DNA of 64,000 nucleotides from Glandiceps talaboti (Eukaryota; Hemichordata; Enteropneusta; Spengelidae), in NCBI RefSeq assembly GCF_964340395.1, contig NC_135562.1, positions 9,364,134-9,428,133 on the forward strand, read 5' to 3'. The position numbers and the translations under genes are program-made. Positions within the stretch are counted from its first letter, which is position 1. Each line of letters begins with the position of its first letter. The notes beneath the pieces are model-generated. The model was not told where the DNA came from and made no database searches. It saw only the letters and a list, made by a program, of their open reading frames with translations. This document shows, in pieces, positions 39,264 to 51,611 of the stretch.

Positions 39264-42004
39264 AGGTCAAGGGGTCACCTGGAGAAGGTCAAGGGTCACC
39301 TGGAGGAATCAGAATTATTGTGATAAGTTAATTTAAATAAAAACCTATATATATTTCAAATCATTATCACAGAATTGAACTAATTACCTCAACTAAAGAC
39401 AGTTTATAATAATATAACACAATGTCAGGGAATTTCATAGAAATCCTTTTGAAAAGCCAAGTTAAGTCAGGATGATTGCTGTCTTTAGAAATAACATTGC
39501 AGTGTCGTAGCCAGCCAGCCATGTCTAAAAGGGACAAGGTGCAGTCACTAGCCAGCCACCCTTCCAAGTGACATGGAACAGTCTAGTAGCTAGCCACTCC
39601 TAAAAGTGACATGGTTTAGTCTAGTAGGCAGCCACCCCTACACATGATATGCTACAGCCTAATAGCCAGCCACCCCTACAAGTGACATGGTACAACCATC
39701 CATCCCCATGGTTTATCCCTCTGGCGAATAATCCTCTGTTGTCATGACTGTTGCTAGGCAGCCATTTTGAATATCTTCATGCGTACTCAGAATCATACAA
39801 GAGTATTATATATGTTGGCTTATTCGGTGAAAAACAAGATCCTGAAAAAAGGACATTCACTGAAAGGATATTCAAAGATTTATCAAAAAATAATAAAATT
39901 CTTGTCAGAAACTGGCACTGTATGAACCGTCAAATAAAACCTAACTTGTGGGGAATACACAAATTTGGGTTGTTGTCCACAAAGCACAAACAAACTAGCT
40001 TATGAAGTTTTGCTAAAACATGAAGTGTTTGTTTCAATATTATATTTTATGAATTCAAAATTGAAATATCTTTCTAAAGTCCAAGAGAAAAAAATATAGA
40101 GTATATTAGCAGATTAGCGTAGTTGTGGGAGGGAAAATCAAACAGTTTACTACAACTTGTTGTATTTCTATTTTTGTTTTCTTCACCAGTTCTTTTGTGA
40201 CCTTTGACCTCATGTCTGTGTCAGTGTATATGAACTTTGAACTTATGCTGTTGTTGGCCTCATGAAATTTTTTTCCCCTGAAGGTTGGAGGTTGTTTCAC
40301 AGCCAATGTTTGAAAATGAATGTGAATGTGAAAAATCTAAGAGAAGGCAAACTTAACAAAGGTAGTGTTCAAACTTACAGAAGGAGGGTGCAGAGGATGA
40401 GGTCAAGTGAGGTCAAACTTATAAAGAGAGACGTCAAACTTTAAGGGTGTTGTCAAATTTACAAGTGGGGAGGGGGGGGGGCAACAACCTAACAAATGGT
40501 GAGGTCTAATTTACATAGGGAGAGGCTAGTAAAATAAGTTGATATCTAAGTAGTGAATTTATTTGATAAATACATAGCTGGTCTTTCTTCTGTATTTCTA
40601 AATCCTCAACGAGCTTTGGGATTGACTGATGTATGAGGGCGCCCCATCAGGGTTGACTGATGTGTGAGGGCGCCCCGCCATGAAGTATCTCACAGACTAT
40701 GGTGTGTTATACTTTGTAGTAAAGGTGTCTCTTACTTCTATACACTGATTGTTATGTAGACTATACATTTTGCCATACAATATCACTGTTAGTGATGTAA
40801 AGTACTTTTTTTTCATGCAGTTTTATTGTAGTGTAAATTTTACTCTATGTCGTGCAACATTTCTGATTTATGATGTAATCTCTCTCATGCAATGTTAATG
40901 ATTGTGATGTTACTATACTTTCTGTCATGCTATATTGCTGACTGTGATGTTACTATATTTTGTCATGCAGTGTTACTGATTGTGATGCAATCTATACTTT
41001 CAGTCATGCAGTGTTACTGATTGTGATGTTACTATACCTTCTGTCATTCAGTGTTAGTATATGCTCTGCAACTCGCCAACTGAGTAAAAAATGTTTTCGT
41101 GTCACAGCAAACAAACCCAAACTCGAACCAAAGACAAGACATGTATGTATGTAGAACATAACCATGGTTGTTTTTCACTCTGAATGTAACATATGCAAAT
41201 ATAATTTGTCATTCAGAAATATCATTTACAAAATATGAAATCTGTAGCACTTCAATCAGAACTGTCTTCATATATAAATGATAAAAACACTTTCCATCAT
41301 TTTTATATATGGGGACCATATATATTGACCAGGTGCTGTCAAGTTAATATGCTAATTTATCAGTGTAGATATTGACCAGGTGTTTAAAGTTAATATGCTA
41401 ATTATGTCTAATATCAGGGGATATGGTGAGCTTTATTACCACAGGGGGTCTGTATTTACAGATGTGCCAGTATCCATTCATTAATGGTTCAGAACTGTAT
41501 CTGAAAGAATTTGAATATTTCAATTTGTGAGACGGTTATGAGAGAAGGTAGAAGTGTCTTTGTTTTACACTGTATAACTAATTGTCAACCCTGTCTCTCG
41601 TCTTCAGATCACGATTATCTAAAATAAACCGAAGAATAGTCTAATTTGTCAATTAAATAACAGGCTTTCTTTTCTTTTTTTTGTCAGGTCAGAAATTATA
41701 TTTTCTTTAAGAACCTTTATGAGTCCAATAATTTGATTAGTTGTTTGTTTAGTAATTTTGTTTGTCGTAACAAAAACAGAAGCTGAACTCGTCCTATCGC
41801 AGAAAGAATTTAGATGATGTGTATAAATTTTTTTGTTTCAAAACTGAAATTGTGATAGTGACGTTTATTTTTTCTTTAAGGGAGAAAGTGTATCTTTTGA
41901 GTATCAATTTTGTTGTGATGTAAAGTCTAAGAATTTATTGGTGAGGCTTTTTGCCCACATTTACTTCGCATACAAATCATGTCGAAATAAACAATGTCAG
42001 ATAT
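39264..42004. other. Region downstream of SGK3, including its likely 3' UTR
   Basis: AATAAA motifs occur at 39336-39341 and later near 41630 and 41985; I cannot tell which is used. A 26-bp minisatellite (CAGCCACCCCTACAAGTGAC) lies at about 39480-39700. A TCATGCAGTGTTACTGATTG-type repeat lies at about 40860-41060. No further gene is recognised. Confidence 0.45.
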
Positions 42005-43408
42005 GTATACATTAGAGGGGCACAGTCTGTAACTTTATGGGTGTATACTTTAAAGGGACACAGTCTGTAACTTTATGGGTGTATACTTTAAAGGGACACA
42101 GTCTGTAACTTTATGGGTGTATACATTAAAGGGACACAGTCTGTAACTTTATGGGTGTATACTTTAAAGGGACATAGTCTGTAACTTTATGGGTGTATAC
42201 ATTAAAGGGACACAGTCTGTAACTTTATGGGTGTATACATTAAAGGGACACAGTCTGTAACTTTATGGGTGTATACTTTAAAGGGACATAGTCTGTAACT
42301 TTATGGGTGTATACATTAAAGGGACACAGTCTGTAACTTTATGGGTGTATACTTTAAAGGGACATAGTCTGTAACTTTATGGGTGTATACATTAAAGGGA
42401 CACAGTCTGTAACTTTATGGGTGTATACTTTAAAGGGACATAGTCTGTAACTTTATGGGTGTATACATTAAAGGGACACAGTCTGTAACTTTTTTGGTGT
42501 ATACATTAAAGGGACACAGTTTGTAACTTTATGGGTATATACATTAAAGGGACACAGTTTGTAACTTTATGGGTGTATACATTAAATGGACACAGTCTGT
42601 AACTTTATGGGTGTATACATTAAAGGGACACAGTCTGTAACTTTATGGGTGTATACATTAAAGGGACACAGTCTGTAACTTTATGGGTATATACATTAAA
42701 GGGACACAGTCTGTAACTTTATGGGTATATACATTAAAGGGACACAGTCTGTAACTTTATGGGTGTATACATTAAAGGGACACAGTCTGTAACTTTATGG
42801 GTGTATACATTAAAGGGACATAGTCTGTAACTTTATGGGTGTATACTTTAAAGGGGCACAGTCTGTAACTTTATGGGTGTATACATTAAAGGGGCACAGT
42901 CTGTAACTTTATGGGTGTATACTTTAAAGGGGCACAGTCTGTAACTCTTTGGGTGTATACTTTAAAGGGGCACAGTCTGTAACTCTTTGGGTGTATACAT
43001 TAAAGGGACACAGTCTGTAACTTTATGGGTGTATACTTTAAAGGGACACAGTCTGTAACTTTATGGGTGTATACATTAAAGGGACACAGTCTGTAACTTT
43101 ATGGGTGTATACATTAAAGGGACACAGTCTGTAACTTTATGGGTGTATACATTAAAGGGACACAGTCTGTAACTTTATGGGTGTATACATTAAAGGGACA
43201 CAGTCTGTAACTTTATGGGTGTATACATTAAAGGGACACAGTCTGTAACTTTATGGGTGTATACTTAAAGGGACAGTCTGTAACTTTATGGGTGTATACT
43301 TTAAAGGGACACAGTCTGTAACTTTATGGGTGTATACATTAAAGGGACACAGTCTGTAACTTTATGGGTGTATACTTAAAGGGACACAGTCTGTAACTTT
43401 ATCGGTGT
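42005..43408. repeat. 38-bp minisatellite array, about 37 copies
   Basis: The unit is AAAGGGACACAGTCTGTAAC followed by TTTATGGGTGTATACATT. Copies are nearly identical. Variants CATTAA/CTTTAA and ACACAG/ACATAG alternate in a linked way at about 42160-42480, which indicates multi-unit (76-bp) duplication. Direct adjacency without spacers excludes CRISPR. Confidence 0.97.
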
Positions 43409-43596
43409 GGTGACTATTTTTGTGAAATACCCATATATTATTCCAGTGACTCAAATATGTTGAATCATATCTAGCAATAATATGATTAAAATCTGATTAT
43501 GTAAAAAGTATGATTTACTATACTTTACATTTGTCGTATGTTTAAACGTCGAGTGACTGCCTTCCTCTTCAATACTTGTCAATGGACAGTAGACAT

Positions 43597-44850
43597 GAAG
43601 GTATGGTAAATGCAAATTGAGTCTTCACCTTGATCAGATTTTAATCAGCTTGGTTTAGTAACTGGTAGAACGCAGGTATTGGTAACGTTCTGACATATTT
43701 TTGGGGAATACCTAAAAATTCAAAATCTCTAGTGTCTGCCATGCCTGTGTTCATTTTCGAATTTCTGCCACACTGGAATATGCTGATATGCTCCAGAATA
43801 TTAAAGTTTATTATTAATAATGTTTGTGTACTTTCTCCATAAAATGTTACCCCAGGTCAGTTACAGACTGTGTCATTTTATTGCTGGGAAATTTCAAATT
43901 CAACCATAGACCCGCGTAGTAAGTAGTGCTGACTTCCATATTATGCAAAAATAAAGCTATCTGTTGTTATTTCATATTACAAGTTAGCACTTGAAAAAAC
44001 TAAATATGTGTATAAATCGGTTACCGTGTCAATGTTTGAATTCAGAAAGTACTTCGCTATTTGTTTTAAATGTAGTTCCAAATCTAATCATGGCTTCCAA
44101 TAAGTGAGATGTGATAAATGGAATAAATGAAGTACCAATAACGTCTACTCAAAACGAAAATCGATTCAAACCGGCCAGCAAAATTTCAAAACCATTTATC
44201 TGAATCTTGTCAATGTTGACATGGGTAAACAACAACAATACAATCTGCATTGCATTTTGATCAGTAGTTTTATAGAAGAGAAAGGGTAGTTTCTATCCTT
44301 CATTATCTTCAGGTAAATATACAGAATTGAATAAAAACAACTCTATGTAAACCAGAAAAAGAAAAAAAAAGTCTTGGACTTATAAAAAAGCAACTACTGG
44401 TCTGTTTCTATAGATTGGTACTATTACAAAAATGAAATAATTTCTTTATTTCTGAATGAAATAGTTTCATTATTTCTGTATAAACCAGAAAAAAGAAAAT
44501 AAGTCCGAGTGAACTTTTGGACTAACCAAAAAAAAAACTACTAGTCTGTCTTTTCAGACTGGTACTATTACAAAATGAAATCATTTCATTTCCTGCTCCA
44601 AGGTATTAGTATATATGATGTAAATGTGTTATGTAAATTCTTCCCCAATTATTGTATTTCATATCCAGTGAGTAATGTAAGCTCTTATGTCCCTTATTGA
44701 ATGGAGTACTCAGGGTATGATGATATATCCTTAGTTCTTGGAAGACATACACAAGTCTTGGTGAGCAATTCATTTAGACAAGAAATTGACATAACAAGAT
44801 ATTTCACTATGCAATAAATATATTTGATCATAGAAAGAGGCTCTTCTCAT

Positions 44851-44887
<37 letters not shown>

Positions 44888-45025
44888 GTCTGTGAATTAT
44901 AGGTTCACACAGTTGTATGTGCATACCATAACATACATACATACATACATACATACATACATACATACATACATACATACATACATACATCCATGCATGC
45001 ATGCATGCATGCATGCATGCACGCA

Positions 45026-45075
<50 letters not shown>

Positions 45076-45091
45076 TACATACATACATACA

Positions 45092-45122
<31 letters not shown>

Positions 45123-45170
45123 GTACATACCAGAGCTCAGAGATATTGTGAGGGGCATAACATCTAAATA
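43597..45170. repeat. Left copy of a dispersed direct duplication (partner 58528-60545)
   Basis: Long stretches match 58528-60545 in the same orientation, for example AAATTGAGTCTTCACCTTGA near 43612 and CTGAATCTTGTCAATGTTGA near 44201. Matching continues through the TCTG microsatellite to CATCTAAATAAA near 45161. The right copy carries an insertion at about 58873-59200. No gene is recognised in either copy. Confidence 0.85.
44855..45121. repeat. (TCTG)n, (ACAT)n, (GCAC)n and (AC)n microsatellites
   Basis: TCTG runs at 44855-44888 and ACAT, ATGC, GCAC and AC runs at 44933-45121. Open frames here are repeat artefacts. Confidence 0.95.
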
Positions 45171-45239
45171 AAATTTAAAGCTAAAATTATAGTATTAGAT
45201 TTAACTTTTGTTCCAAACACAACTTTTAAAATGTGAATT

Positions 45240-45674
45240 TCAATTTGAAGAAAAGTTCAAATTATTCGATTTTTGCACCGATAAAATAATCTTCACAGGA
45301 TATAAGAATTTGAACTGAAAGTGTTTGGAGTTGTCTTTGTAGTTTTGTGTAAACTCGATGTGATTGCTATGTTGACCTTTGACCTGGGATAGGTGGTACG
45401 ACGACTGACAATCGGAAACACTGTGACAAATCCAAGGTCCGGTCCCAGTTGACTGCCAAATCGTATCATTCATATTCATCTCCAAGTTGAATAACCGTTG
45501 TACTGCATGTGTTTTGGACCATTTTGAGCACCTCGAGTAACAATTCAGTATTAAAGAATGAGTGTAAACTATATTATCTATCCATCTTATTACTTCATAC
45601 TCCTGAAAATGAGTTCTAGGTTTATCATAATTTTCGTCGAAAATATTGATTTTGAGATGGTCAGTCGTGACCAT
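45240..45674 (-). CDS. Unassigned open frame, 144 aa
   Basis: An ATG-to-stop frame without low-complexity sequence, beginning MVTTDHLKINIFDENYDK. I see no signal peptide, membrane segment or known motif. It lies just right of the duplicated block 43597-45170, and no equivalent appears at the matching place in the right copy. It could be chance, part of an unrecognised mobile element, or a lineage-specific exon. Confidence is low because nothing but length supports it. Confidence 0.2.
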   Translation of the reverse strand: MVTTDHLKINIFDENYDKPRTHFQEYEVIRWIDNIVYTHSLILNCYSRCSKWSKTHAVQRLFNLEMNMNDTIWQSTGTGPWICHSVSDCQSSYHLSQVKGQHSNHIEFTQNYKDNSKHFQFKFLYPVKIILSVQKSNNLNFSSN

Positions 45675-45779
45675 TTTGCTTCACAACAAGACATCCTCTG
45701 ACTTGTTCAGAAACTATGAGTCTATTTGTGTTTGCCTTTAATATCATTTTTTAAAATAACAAATAATGTTTTGAAAGAG

Positions 45780-45925
45780 GCAGAGAGACAAAGAGACGGA
45801 GACAGACAGACATACAGACAGACAGAGACAGACAGACAGACAGACAGACAGGCAGGCAGACAGACAGACAGATGATGTATGTATGTATGGATGGATGGAT
45901 AGATGGATGGATGAACGGATAGATA
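45780..45925. repeat. (GACA)n and (GGAT)n microsatellite
   Basis: AGAC/GACA units followed by TATG and GATG units. Confidence 0.9.
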
Positions 45926-46089
45926 GGTTAGTTTAAAATTTCTGGTGGTTGACAAGAACACATTTCTTGTGGAGGCGGTATGCACAGTCAGCTATGCGTT
46001 TTAACAACAAATGCCCATATAGTATTTATACTAAGCACAGCAAACATCGATAATGGATATACAGTCATGTTAGGGAGTGTACAGTTTTA

Positions 46090-46200
46090 ACTTCCGGGGG
46101 GGCGGAGGATTTTCAGGGGGGGCACCAATTTTTCTCAAGAAAAATTAGGGGGGGGGCTAAACAAACATTTCACTATTTGTTAGGGGGGGGGGCACAAAAA
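46090..46200. repeat. G-rich segment with repeated seven-to-nine G runs
   Basis: At least five runs of seven or more G on the plus strand (near 46096, 46118, 46149, 46183), with inverted TTTTTCTCAAGAAAAATT and CAAACATTTCACTATTTGTT between them. Such G spacing could form quadruplexes. It resembles the G/C-rich interior of the element at 48957-49806. Confidence 0.55.
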
Positions 46201-47873
46201 AAAGACCCTAAACCGATAATGGCTATACAGTCATGTTAGTCATGAACAGTAGATAGCTATGTGGTATCTACAAGTTAGACAACAGAAGTCTGACAAATGT
46301 AGTTGACGTTGGTGTTCTTACCATGATTACCACAAAACCGTGACAGTATAAGCATAAGACTATTAATAGCAAACTTCGTACGCGTGTCGGTTTATAACAT
46401 AAAACCACAACACAATGTTGGAGGGTGTGAGACCATGTACTTCCATGTAAAGTTATGTCGTTTATATATCATTCCGAAGTCATATCTGAATACCTGGTGA
46501 CAGGAAATACATCAGTCGCAAGTTGCTAGACATGCAGAGTATATAGTTGCCATGATAAGTAATTGACACAAATGTAAGCACCAAGACCTATAAACTAAGA
46601 TACAAACTGAACCCCTCTTACAACGAAAATCACGAAACCTGACACAAAACGTCATCTGGCTCGACAAAAAGTCTTACCAATATAGCTACTTTGTTATCGT
46701 GGAGTCCGACAAACGTCTGAGAGATTGTTAAATCTTATATTCTGGCCTGACTAAAAAATCTTAATTAACATTTCCTCGTGTTATTGTCTGACATGACACA
46801 AATTGAAGAACAATTATTGTTACATTTTAGTGATTGACAAAATTGACTCTCTCTCAAAAATGCGACATCATTAGGTTTACCTTCATGTATTGCCATTGTA
46901 CATTTACATGTAACTGAATGGCAGCTCACCGACGGCGCAAAGAAAGCGTTGGTTAAGATGTATGTTGTGTCAGACGATTAAACAAGCAATTTTTTATTTA
47001 AGATTTTTTCCCGCCAGATGTTAAAATGTAGCAATATTGCTAGTAGTAAGATTTTTGTCCAGCCATGCAACGTTTTATTTCCAGTTTCGTGATTTTGTAT
47101 TGTAATAGTGTTGATGTAATAAGAAAAGTTTCGAGATAGCATGAATGCGGGTTCACCTCTGAACCTATATTTGACAGTTGTGTGGATTATTGCAGCGTAC
47201 TCTGCAACGTACGCCGTGACGGGGCGCCCTCACACATTGGTTAACCTCTTTCAGGGATAGAACAGGCTGGGGAGGGCTGAGCGACACGATGTATCACACA
47301 GTCTATATTCAGCATATTCATAGCCAGTGTGTGATCTTAAGGGAAAATGACTACTGGTCATAAGGACCGACATGTAGCAAATGCTGCTGGTCCTTAAGGA
47401 AAACTGCTGGTCCATATTCAATGCAGTTCATATTCACGACCTGTATCTACATCACCCCCACCCCCCACTTAGAGATCAAATGATTTTGAACTTTAATATG
47501 ATACAATAAACGCATGCGCTGAATGCGTCAAATGAGTCTGAATGTCTAAGACGTTCTGATTAGTCAAGACACAAATAATTAGAGAAATTCAGCCAATCAT
47601 GTGTTTTCTAATATAATTTCATAAAGTAAATGCTGTATGCTACATCATATGTAGAAAAACTGTCGGTCCGAACGGAAATCTGTTGGTCTCGGGCCGAAGG
47701 ACCGGCGATAATTTCGCACACTGTTCATAGCATAGTCTTTAGTTCATTACCTTGCTTTTCTTTTAAAGCATGTGACCTGTTTCACCGTAGATGTTTAATA
47801 ACACCATGCTAGTTATTTTGTTGGTTGATAAATTACCCTGGTACACATATATGCTTTAGTAACCAGTGTTGGT

Positions 47874-47879
47874 TTTATT
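47874..47879 (-). terminator. Poly(A) signal AATAAA of peptide gene copy 1
   Basis: TTTATT on the plus strand, in a segment conserved at the same place in all three copies (see 55239 and 62683), about 530 bases beyond the stop. Confidence 0.5.
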
Positions 47880-48197
47880 CAGTTGTCGTCACGAAATTTA
47901 CATATATAATTAGAAACAAATAATCATGTAAAATTGACGAACGATTGAATGTCACGAACTGGTGGTGGGTCAAGTCCAAAGCTCAAATGGCTACATCAGT
48001 GATTTAATAAGCAGTAGAAGATCATTCAGATCTGACATTTCTATGAAAAAGGAAAAAAAGAACACCAGATTGCGATATCATCACTATAGATTCATAGACA
48101 TCAAAAATATGTAAAATATAACACTTGCTAAATAAATATTATTATTCCCTTAGAATATCACTTCTTACTTTGCTTTAAAATGCGGAGACTTTTCACC

Positions 48198-48253
48198 TCC
48201 CTCCCTCCCACCACCCACCCACCCACCCACCCACCCACCCATCCATCCATCCA
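48198..48253. repeat. (CCCA)n/(CCAT)n microsatellite in the 3' region of copy 1
   Basis: CCAC/CCCA and CCAT units. The inverted counterpart in copy 2 is at 54864-54922. Confidence 0.9.
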
Positions 48254-48412
48254 CCCATACATCATATACACAGTTACACATTTAATACAGGAAAGGGGGA
48301 GAGGAATGGATTGCTACCTAGAGTGGGGGGGGGGGTCGTTGGAGATAAGAAAGTGAACGTGGTGGTAGTGGAAAATATACTTACACTTGCTGTAGTAAGT
48401 CGAGTGATATAG

Positions 48413-50667
48413 CTAGAATTGATCACCAGCAATGTCTCTTCCTCGTCTGCCATGCCGACGTCTACCTTTCCTACGACGATTTTTCCGTCTTCGGCCGAGC
48501 ATGCGGACTACCTTCTTCCCCGCCTCTCTAATGACCTTTTTACCGCTTCCAGCAGCCGCTTTTCCCACCAACGATCCTAAAATCAGTTCGCGAGGGGCTA
48601 CGTCGTGCGCGTAGTAAGCCGTGTCTATGTCATTTAGTCCAGTTTCTTCAGCATCCCTCTTAATGTATTCCCCCAACTGGTCGTCTTCATACCCTACAAG
48701 TAACATGAAAATATTACTAGTTGTGTTTCGTTAGCATGGTATAAACTTTAAAATGTAAGAATCAAAATCGAAGTTCTTCGACATGGCCTACCAGGTGACT
48801 AAGATTTTCATTTGATTACAAGCTTCTTTCAAACTATTATTTCCGACAACGATACATGGACGCAGGATATATTTTCACAGGATTGGTTGTCGGGTATGTT
48901 TGTCCGCTTTTTGTTAACGGGATAGCTCAAATAGAAAGGGACGGATTTTGATGTTAGGGAGCATTCGTTTTTTACGGGGAGGGGGGGGGGGGTCGGTGGA
49001 ATTTGAGGTATGAATTAAATATAAAAAGCAACCCCCCCTAAAAATTACTTTTCTAAAATTTGACCCCCCCTAAATCCATCAATTGTAAAATGTGACCCCC
49101 CCCCCTATAAAAAATTTTCACTTGATTTATAATAGATTTATGAAACACTTGACTTATATGAGTGTTTGTTCGACATATCACATAATGGACCATGAAACCT
49201 AGTCCATGTAGTTCCGTGACTTCCAAGTAGTACACTGTCTGCCTGATCTTGTTGTGTGAAAGAGTTCATTTTCAATGTCACTGCTATCACTTTCAGAGTC
49301 ACTTTCCGAGTCACTTTCCTCTGATTCACCCAATTCATGTATCACTACATGTCCATCTTCTGATTCACTGTCTTCGTCCATCTCATCCTCTTCATCGCTC
49401 TCCTCCTCCTCTTTATCCCTCTCATGGTTCACTCTCAGACTCAAAAATTAATTTGAATGAGTTCTGTTGTTTTCAAAGAGTTTTTAAAGAGTTTTAAAAG
49501 TGAGGTATGTCATTATATTGCCACAGCCTGAAAGTTTTATTTTTGTGATTCTGTGTTTTCTTTTTTTTACTTGTTATCACCTGATCAGACAGAATAAAGA
49601 CATGTTTGTATTCTGTTTTGTACATTTTTTTGTCAATTCTGTTGTTTTTTGCTATGATTCCATACAAATCTGTTGTAAAAATTGACCCCCCCCCCCAAAC
49701 CATTGGATATAAAATTTGACCCCCCCCCCTAAAAACTGCTTTGTAAAAGTCAACCCCCCCGAATTCCACCGACCCCCCCCCCTCCCCGTAAAAAACGAAT
49801 GCTCCCTTACGTCGTGGTAAAATTGTTTTGTAAATTACTAGTATTCGTTTACATTTTGGTGGAGATCAAAAATCAGAACCTATTAGGAGAGATATTAATG
49901 CAGCTTTTTTAAATGTAAATATTTATAAACTGATAATTGCATAGACCTTTCAGACAGACAAACAGGTCTTTTCAAATACAGACAGACAGTAGTACACTTA
50001 CATACACACACACACGCATACATACATACATACATACATACATACATACATACATACATACATACATACATACATACATACATACATACATACATACATA
50101 CATACATACATACATACATACAAACATACATACATACATACATACATACATACATACATACATACATACATACATACATACATACATACAATACATGCAT
50201 GCATGCATGCATGCATACATACATACATACATACATACATACATACATACATACATACATACATACATCCGTACGTACGTACGTACGTACGTACATACAC
50301 ACATACATACATACATACATACATACATACATACATACAATACATGCATGCATGCATGCATGCATGCATACATACATACATACATACATACATACATACA
50401 TACATACATACATACATACATACATACATACATCCGTACGTACGTACGTACGTACGTACGTACGTACATACATACATACATACATACATACATACATACA
50501 TACATACATACATACATACATGCATATACACACACATACATATATACATACTTACCATAATCTTCGTCATCACCCTCATTGAATTCTTCAGACCGAGCTA
50601 ATATGGACCAGTCCAAAGTTATTAAGCACACGGCCACGCATGCCACGAACAGTTTCTGGTACAACAT
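48413..50667 (-). CDS. Secreted acidic/cationic peptide precursor, copy 1 (130 aa)
   Basis: Coding exons 50667-50556 (112 nt) and 48693-48413 (281 nt), with GT-AG boundaries and one base of a Gly codon carried over the junction. The product begins MLYQKLFVACVAVCLITLDW, a typical signal peptide ending near residue 25. It continues with an acidic segment (EEFNEGDDEDYGYEDDQLGEY, 11 of 21 residues D or E), a Lys-Arg site and a middle part ending HDVAPRELILG. The C-terminal part is extremely basic: about 20 of 38 residues from GSGKK to GRRGR are K or R. It ends DIAGDQF. The acidic part may neutralise the basic part before cleavage. I recognise no family; an antimicrobial, signalling or polyanion-binding peptide are all possible. 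An acceptor just before the ATG (TTTCAG|AT) suggests a 5'-UTR intron; an in-frame upstream ATG at 50712 is the alternative start. Confidence 0.75.
48957..49806. mobile_element. 850-bp TIR element in intron 1 of peptide gene copy 1, Harbinger-like ends
   Basis: Both ends carry GGGAGCATTCGTTTTTTACG followed by a G-rich tract, in inverted orientation. TTA flanks the element on each side (48954-48956 and 49807-49809), a 3-bp target duplication as in PIF/Harbinger elements. Copies 2 and 3 of the unit lack it and serve as empty sites. Inside, on the minus strand at 49444-49199, an 81-aa frame is acidic and Ser-rich and ends with TRSGRQC. It may be a remnant of the parent element's protein. No transposase core is present. 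Confidence 0.65.
50010..50540. repeat. (ACAT)n microsatellite array, over 500 bp, in intron 1 of copy 1
   Basis: ACAT units interrupted by ATGC, GTAC and ATCC blocks; the internal pattern TGCATGCATGC then GTACGTACGTAC occurs twice. Open frames of up to about 246 aa rich in Met/Tyr/Val/Cys are artefacts of the repeat. It begins just after the exon 1 donor. Confidence 0.97.
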
Positions 50668-50951
50668 TATCTGAAACAGAAAGTTATGCCGAGAGTGCAG
50701 CAACATGTACATAACCGAAAATTTGAGTTACCAGCAGATACCTTAAGACTCAATGATTGAAGCCTGCTGAGGAAAGTGACATCCTAATATCATGATTGCA
50801 TTCACAGATAACTGGCATACTCTCACATACAAGCTATTGCAATATCATATGTTATAACTTCAACAATGGTACAAGCACCTACCACGTGAAAAATCGAGGT
50901 CGTTTCCCAGTCTGATCTGCCCAACAGTTCAACACAGTATGGCAAATTGAG

Positions 50952-51240
50952 ATGAATCTGTTAATTTTTATGGTGTTTTATAGAAGAAAAGTTCCTGATA
51001 AAGGAGAAGCTGTTATGTTTATGGCATGTATCCCTCGGAAACTGCCAGTTAATGATGAATATTATACAAATTGATATAACAGGCCGTCGGAATTAACATT
51101 CAACGAATTTTCTACATCCCCTACTTTGTTTATATACTGGTGGTGCATGAGTACACTTCTGGACACATCGGTATGATTTTTTTAGTGAATGTAAAGATTG
51201 CTTACAGAAAATATTTAAATGCCAATTTAAGAAGTGTCCA
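50952..51240 (+). pseudogene. Decayed open frame upstream of peptide gene copy 1 (divergent)
   Basis: From the ATG at 50952 the frame reads MNLLIFMVFYRRKVPDKGEA, then ACIPRKLPVNDEYYTN, a stop, and then YNRPSELTFNEFS. The inverted counterpart at 53640-53287 keeps a longer frame through the second half but is shifted in the first. Together they look like an old protein-coding segment broken differently in each copy. I do not recognise the protein. Confidence 0.4.
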
Positions 51241-51332
51241 TCACAAACAAGGGATATACATATCTTTATGGTAGACGCCTGGCAACACAAATAACTGGGA
51301 AAGCCGAAAAGGAAGGTCTCTCAATGTAGAAA
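51060..51332 (-). mobile_element. LINE 3' end in copy 1, inverted counterpart of 53190-53470
   Basis: The reverse complement of 51250-51332 matches 53190-53265, which encodes the last residues of the LINE tail (SAFPVICVARRLP) and its stop. The duplicated unit therefore includes the 3' end of the LINE. It overlaps the decayed frame at 50952-51240. Confidence 0.65.
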
Positions 51333-51547
51333 GGTAGTTTGATGTATGTTTGACGTTTCATACAAATCAGACATAATGTTGATTTGTTTAAGAAATATAC
51401 TGTTTTGACTTGTTAGAATCAAATCGTTTTAAACAGTTACCTAAGGTTGGTGCCTATTTCAGGTTTTCTCAAAATAGTTAACCCAAATATACAGTTTAAT
51501 TATAGTGTAAATATGAATATGAGGATAACAAATTATGTTGTGTGTGT

Positions 51548-51611
<64 letters not shown>

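Larger units (their letters stand above)
47010..51332. repeat. Peptide-gene duplication unit, copy 1 (minus orientation)
   Basis: About 2.2 kb of this unit is inverted relative to 53190-55436, and much of it is directly repeated at 62035-64000. Compared with copy 3 it carries extra DNA at about 47315-47728. Compared with copy 2 it carries the TIR element at 48957-49806 and a longer microsatellite at 50010-50540. The inner end (51332) carries the end of a LINE on the minus strand. Confidence 0.85.

Noticed and set aside
42005-43408. CRISPR-like regular repeat array
   Set aside because: The 38-bp units are directly adjacent with no variable spacers, and the genome is eukaryotic; it is a minisatellite.
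48432-48614. Plus-strand Arg/Leu/Pro-rich frame, also seen at 54519-54701 (minus) and 63192-63377 (plus)
   Set aside because: It is the antisense of peptide-gene exon 2 in every copy. It has no signal peptide, and the sense frame is longer and spliced.
49895-50712. Open frames of 190-246 aa on both strands rich in Met-Tyr-Val-Cys or Ile-His-Thr-Tyr
   Set aside because: They are translations of the (ACAT)n array and are open in several frames at once. Only the peptide-gene exon 1 at 50667-50556 inside this span is real.
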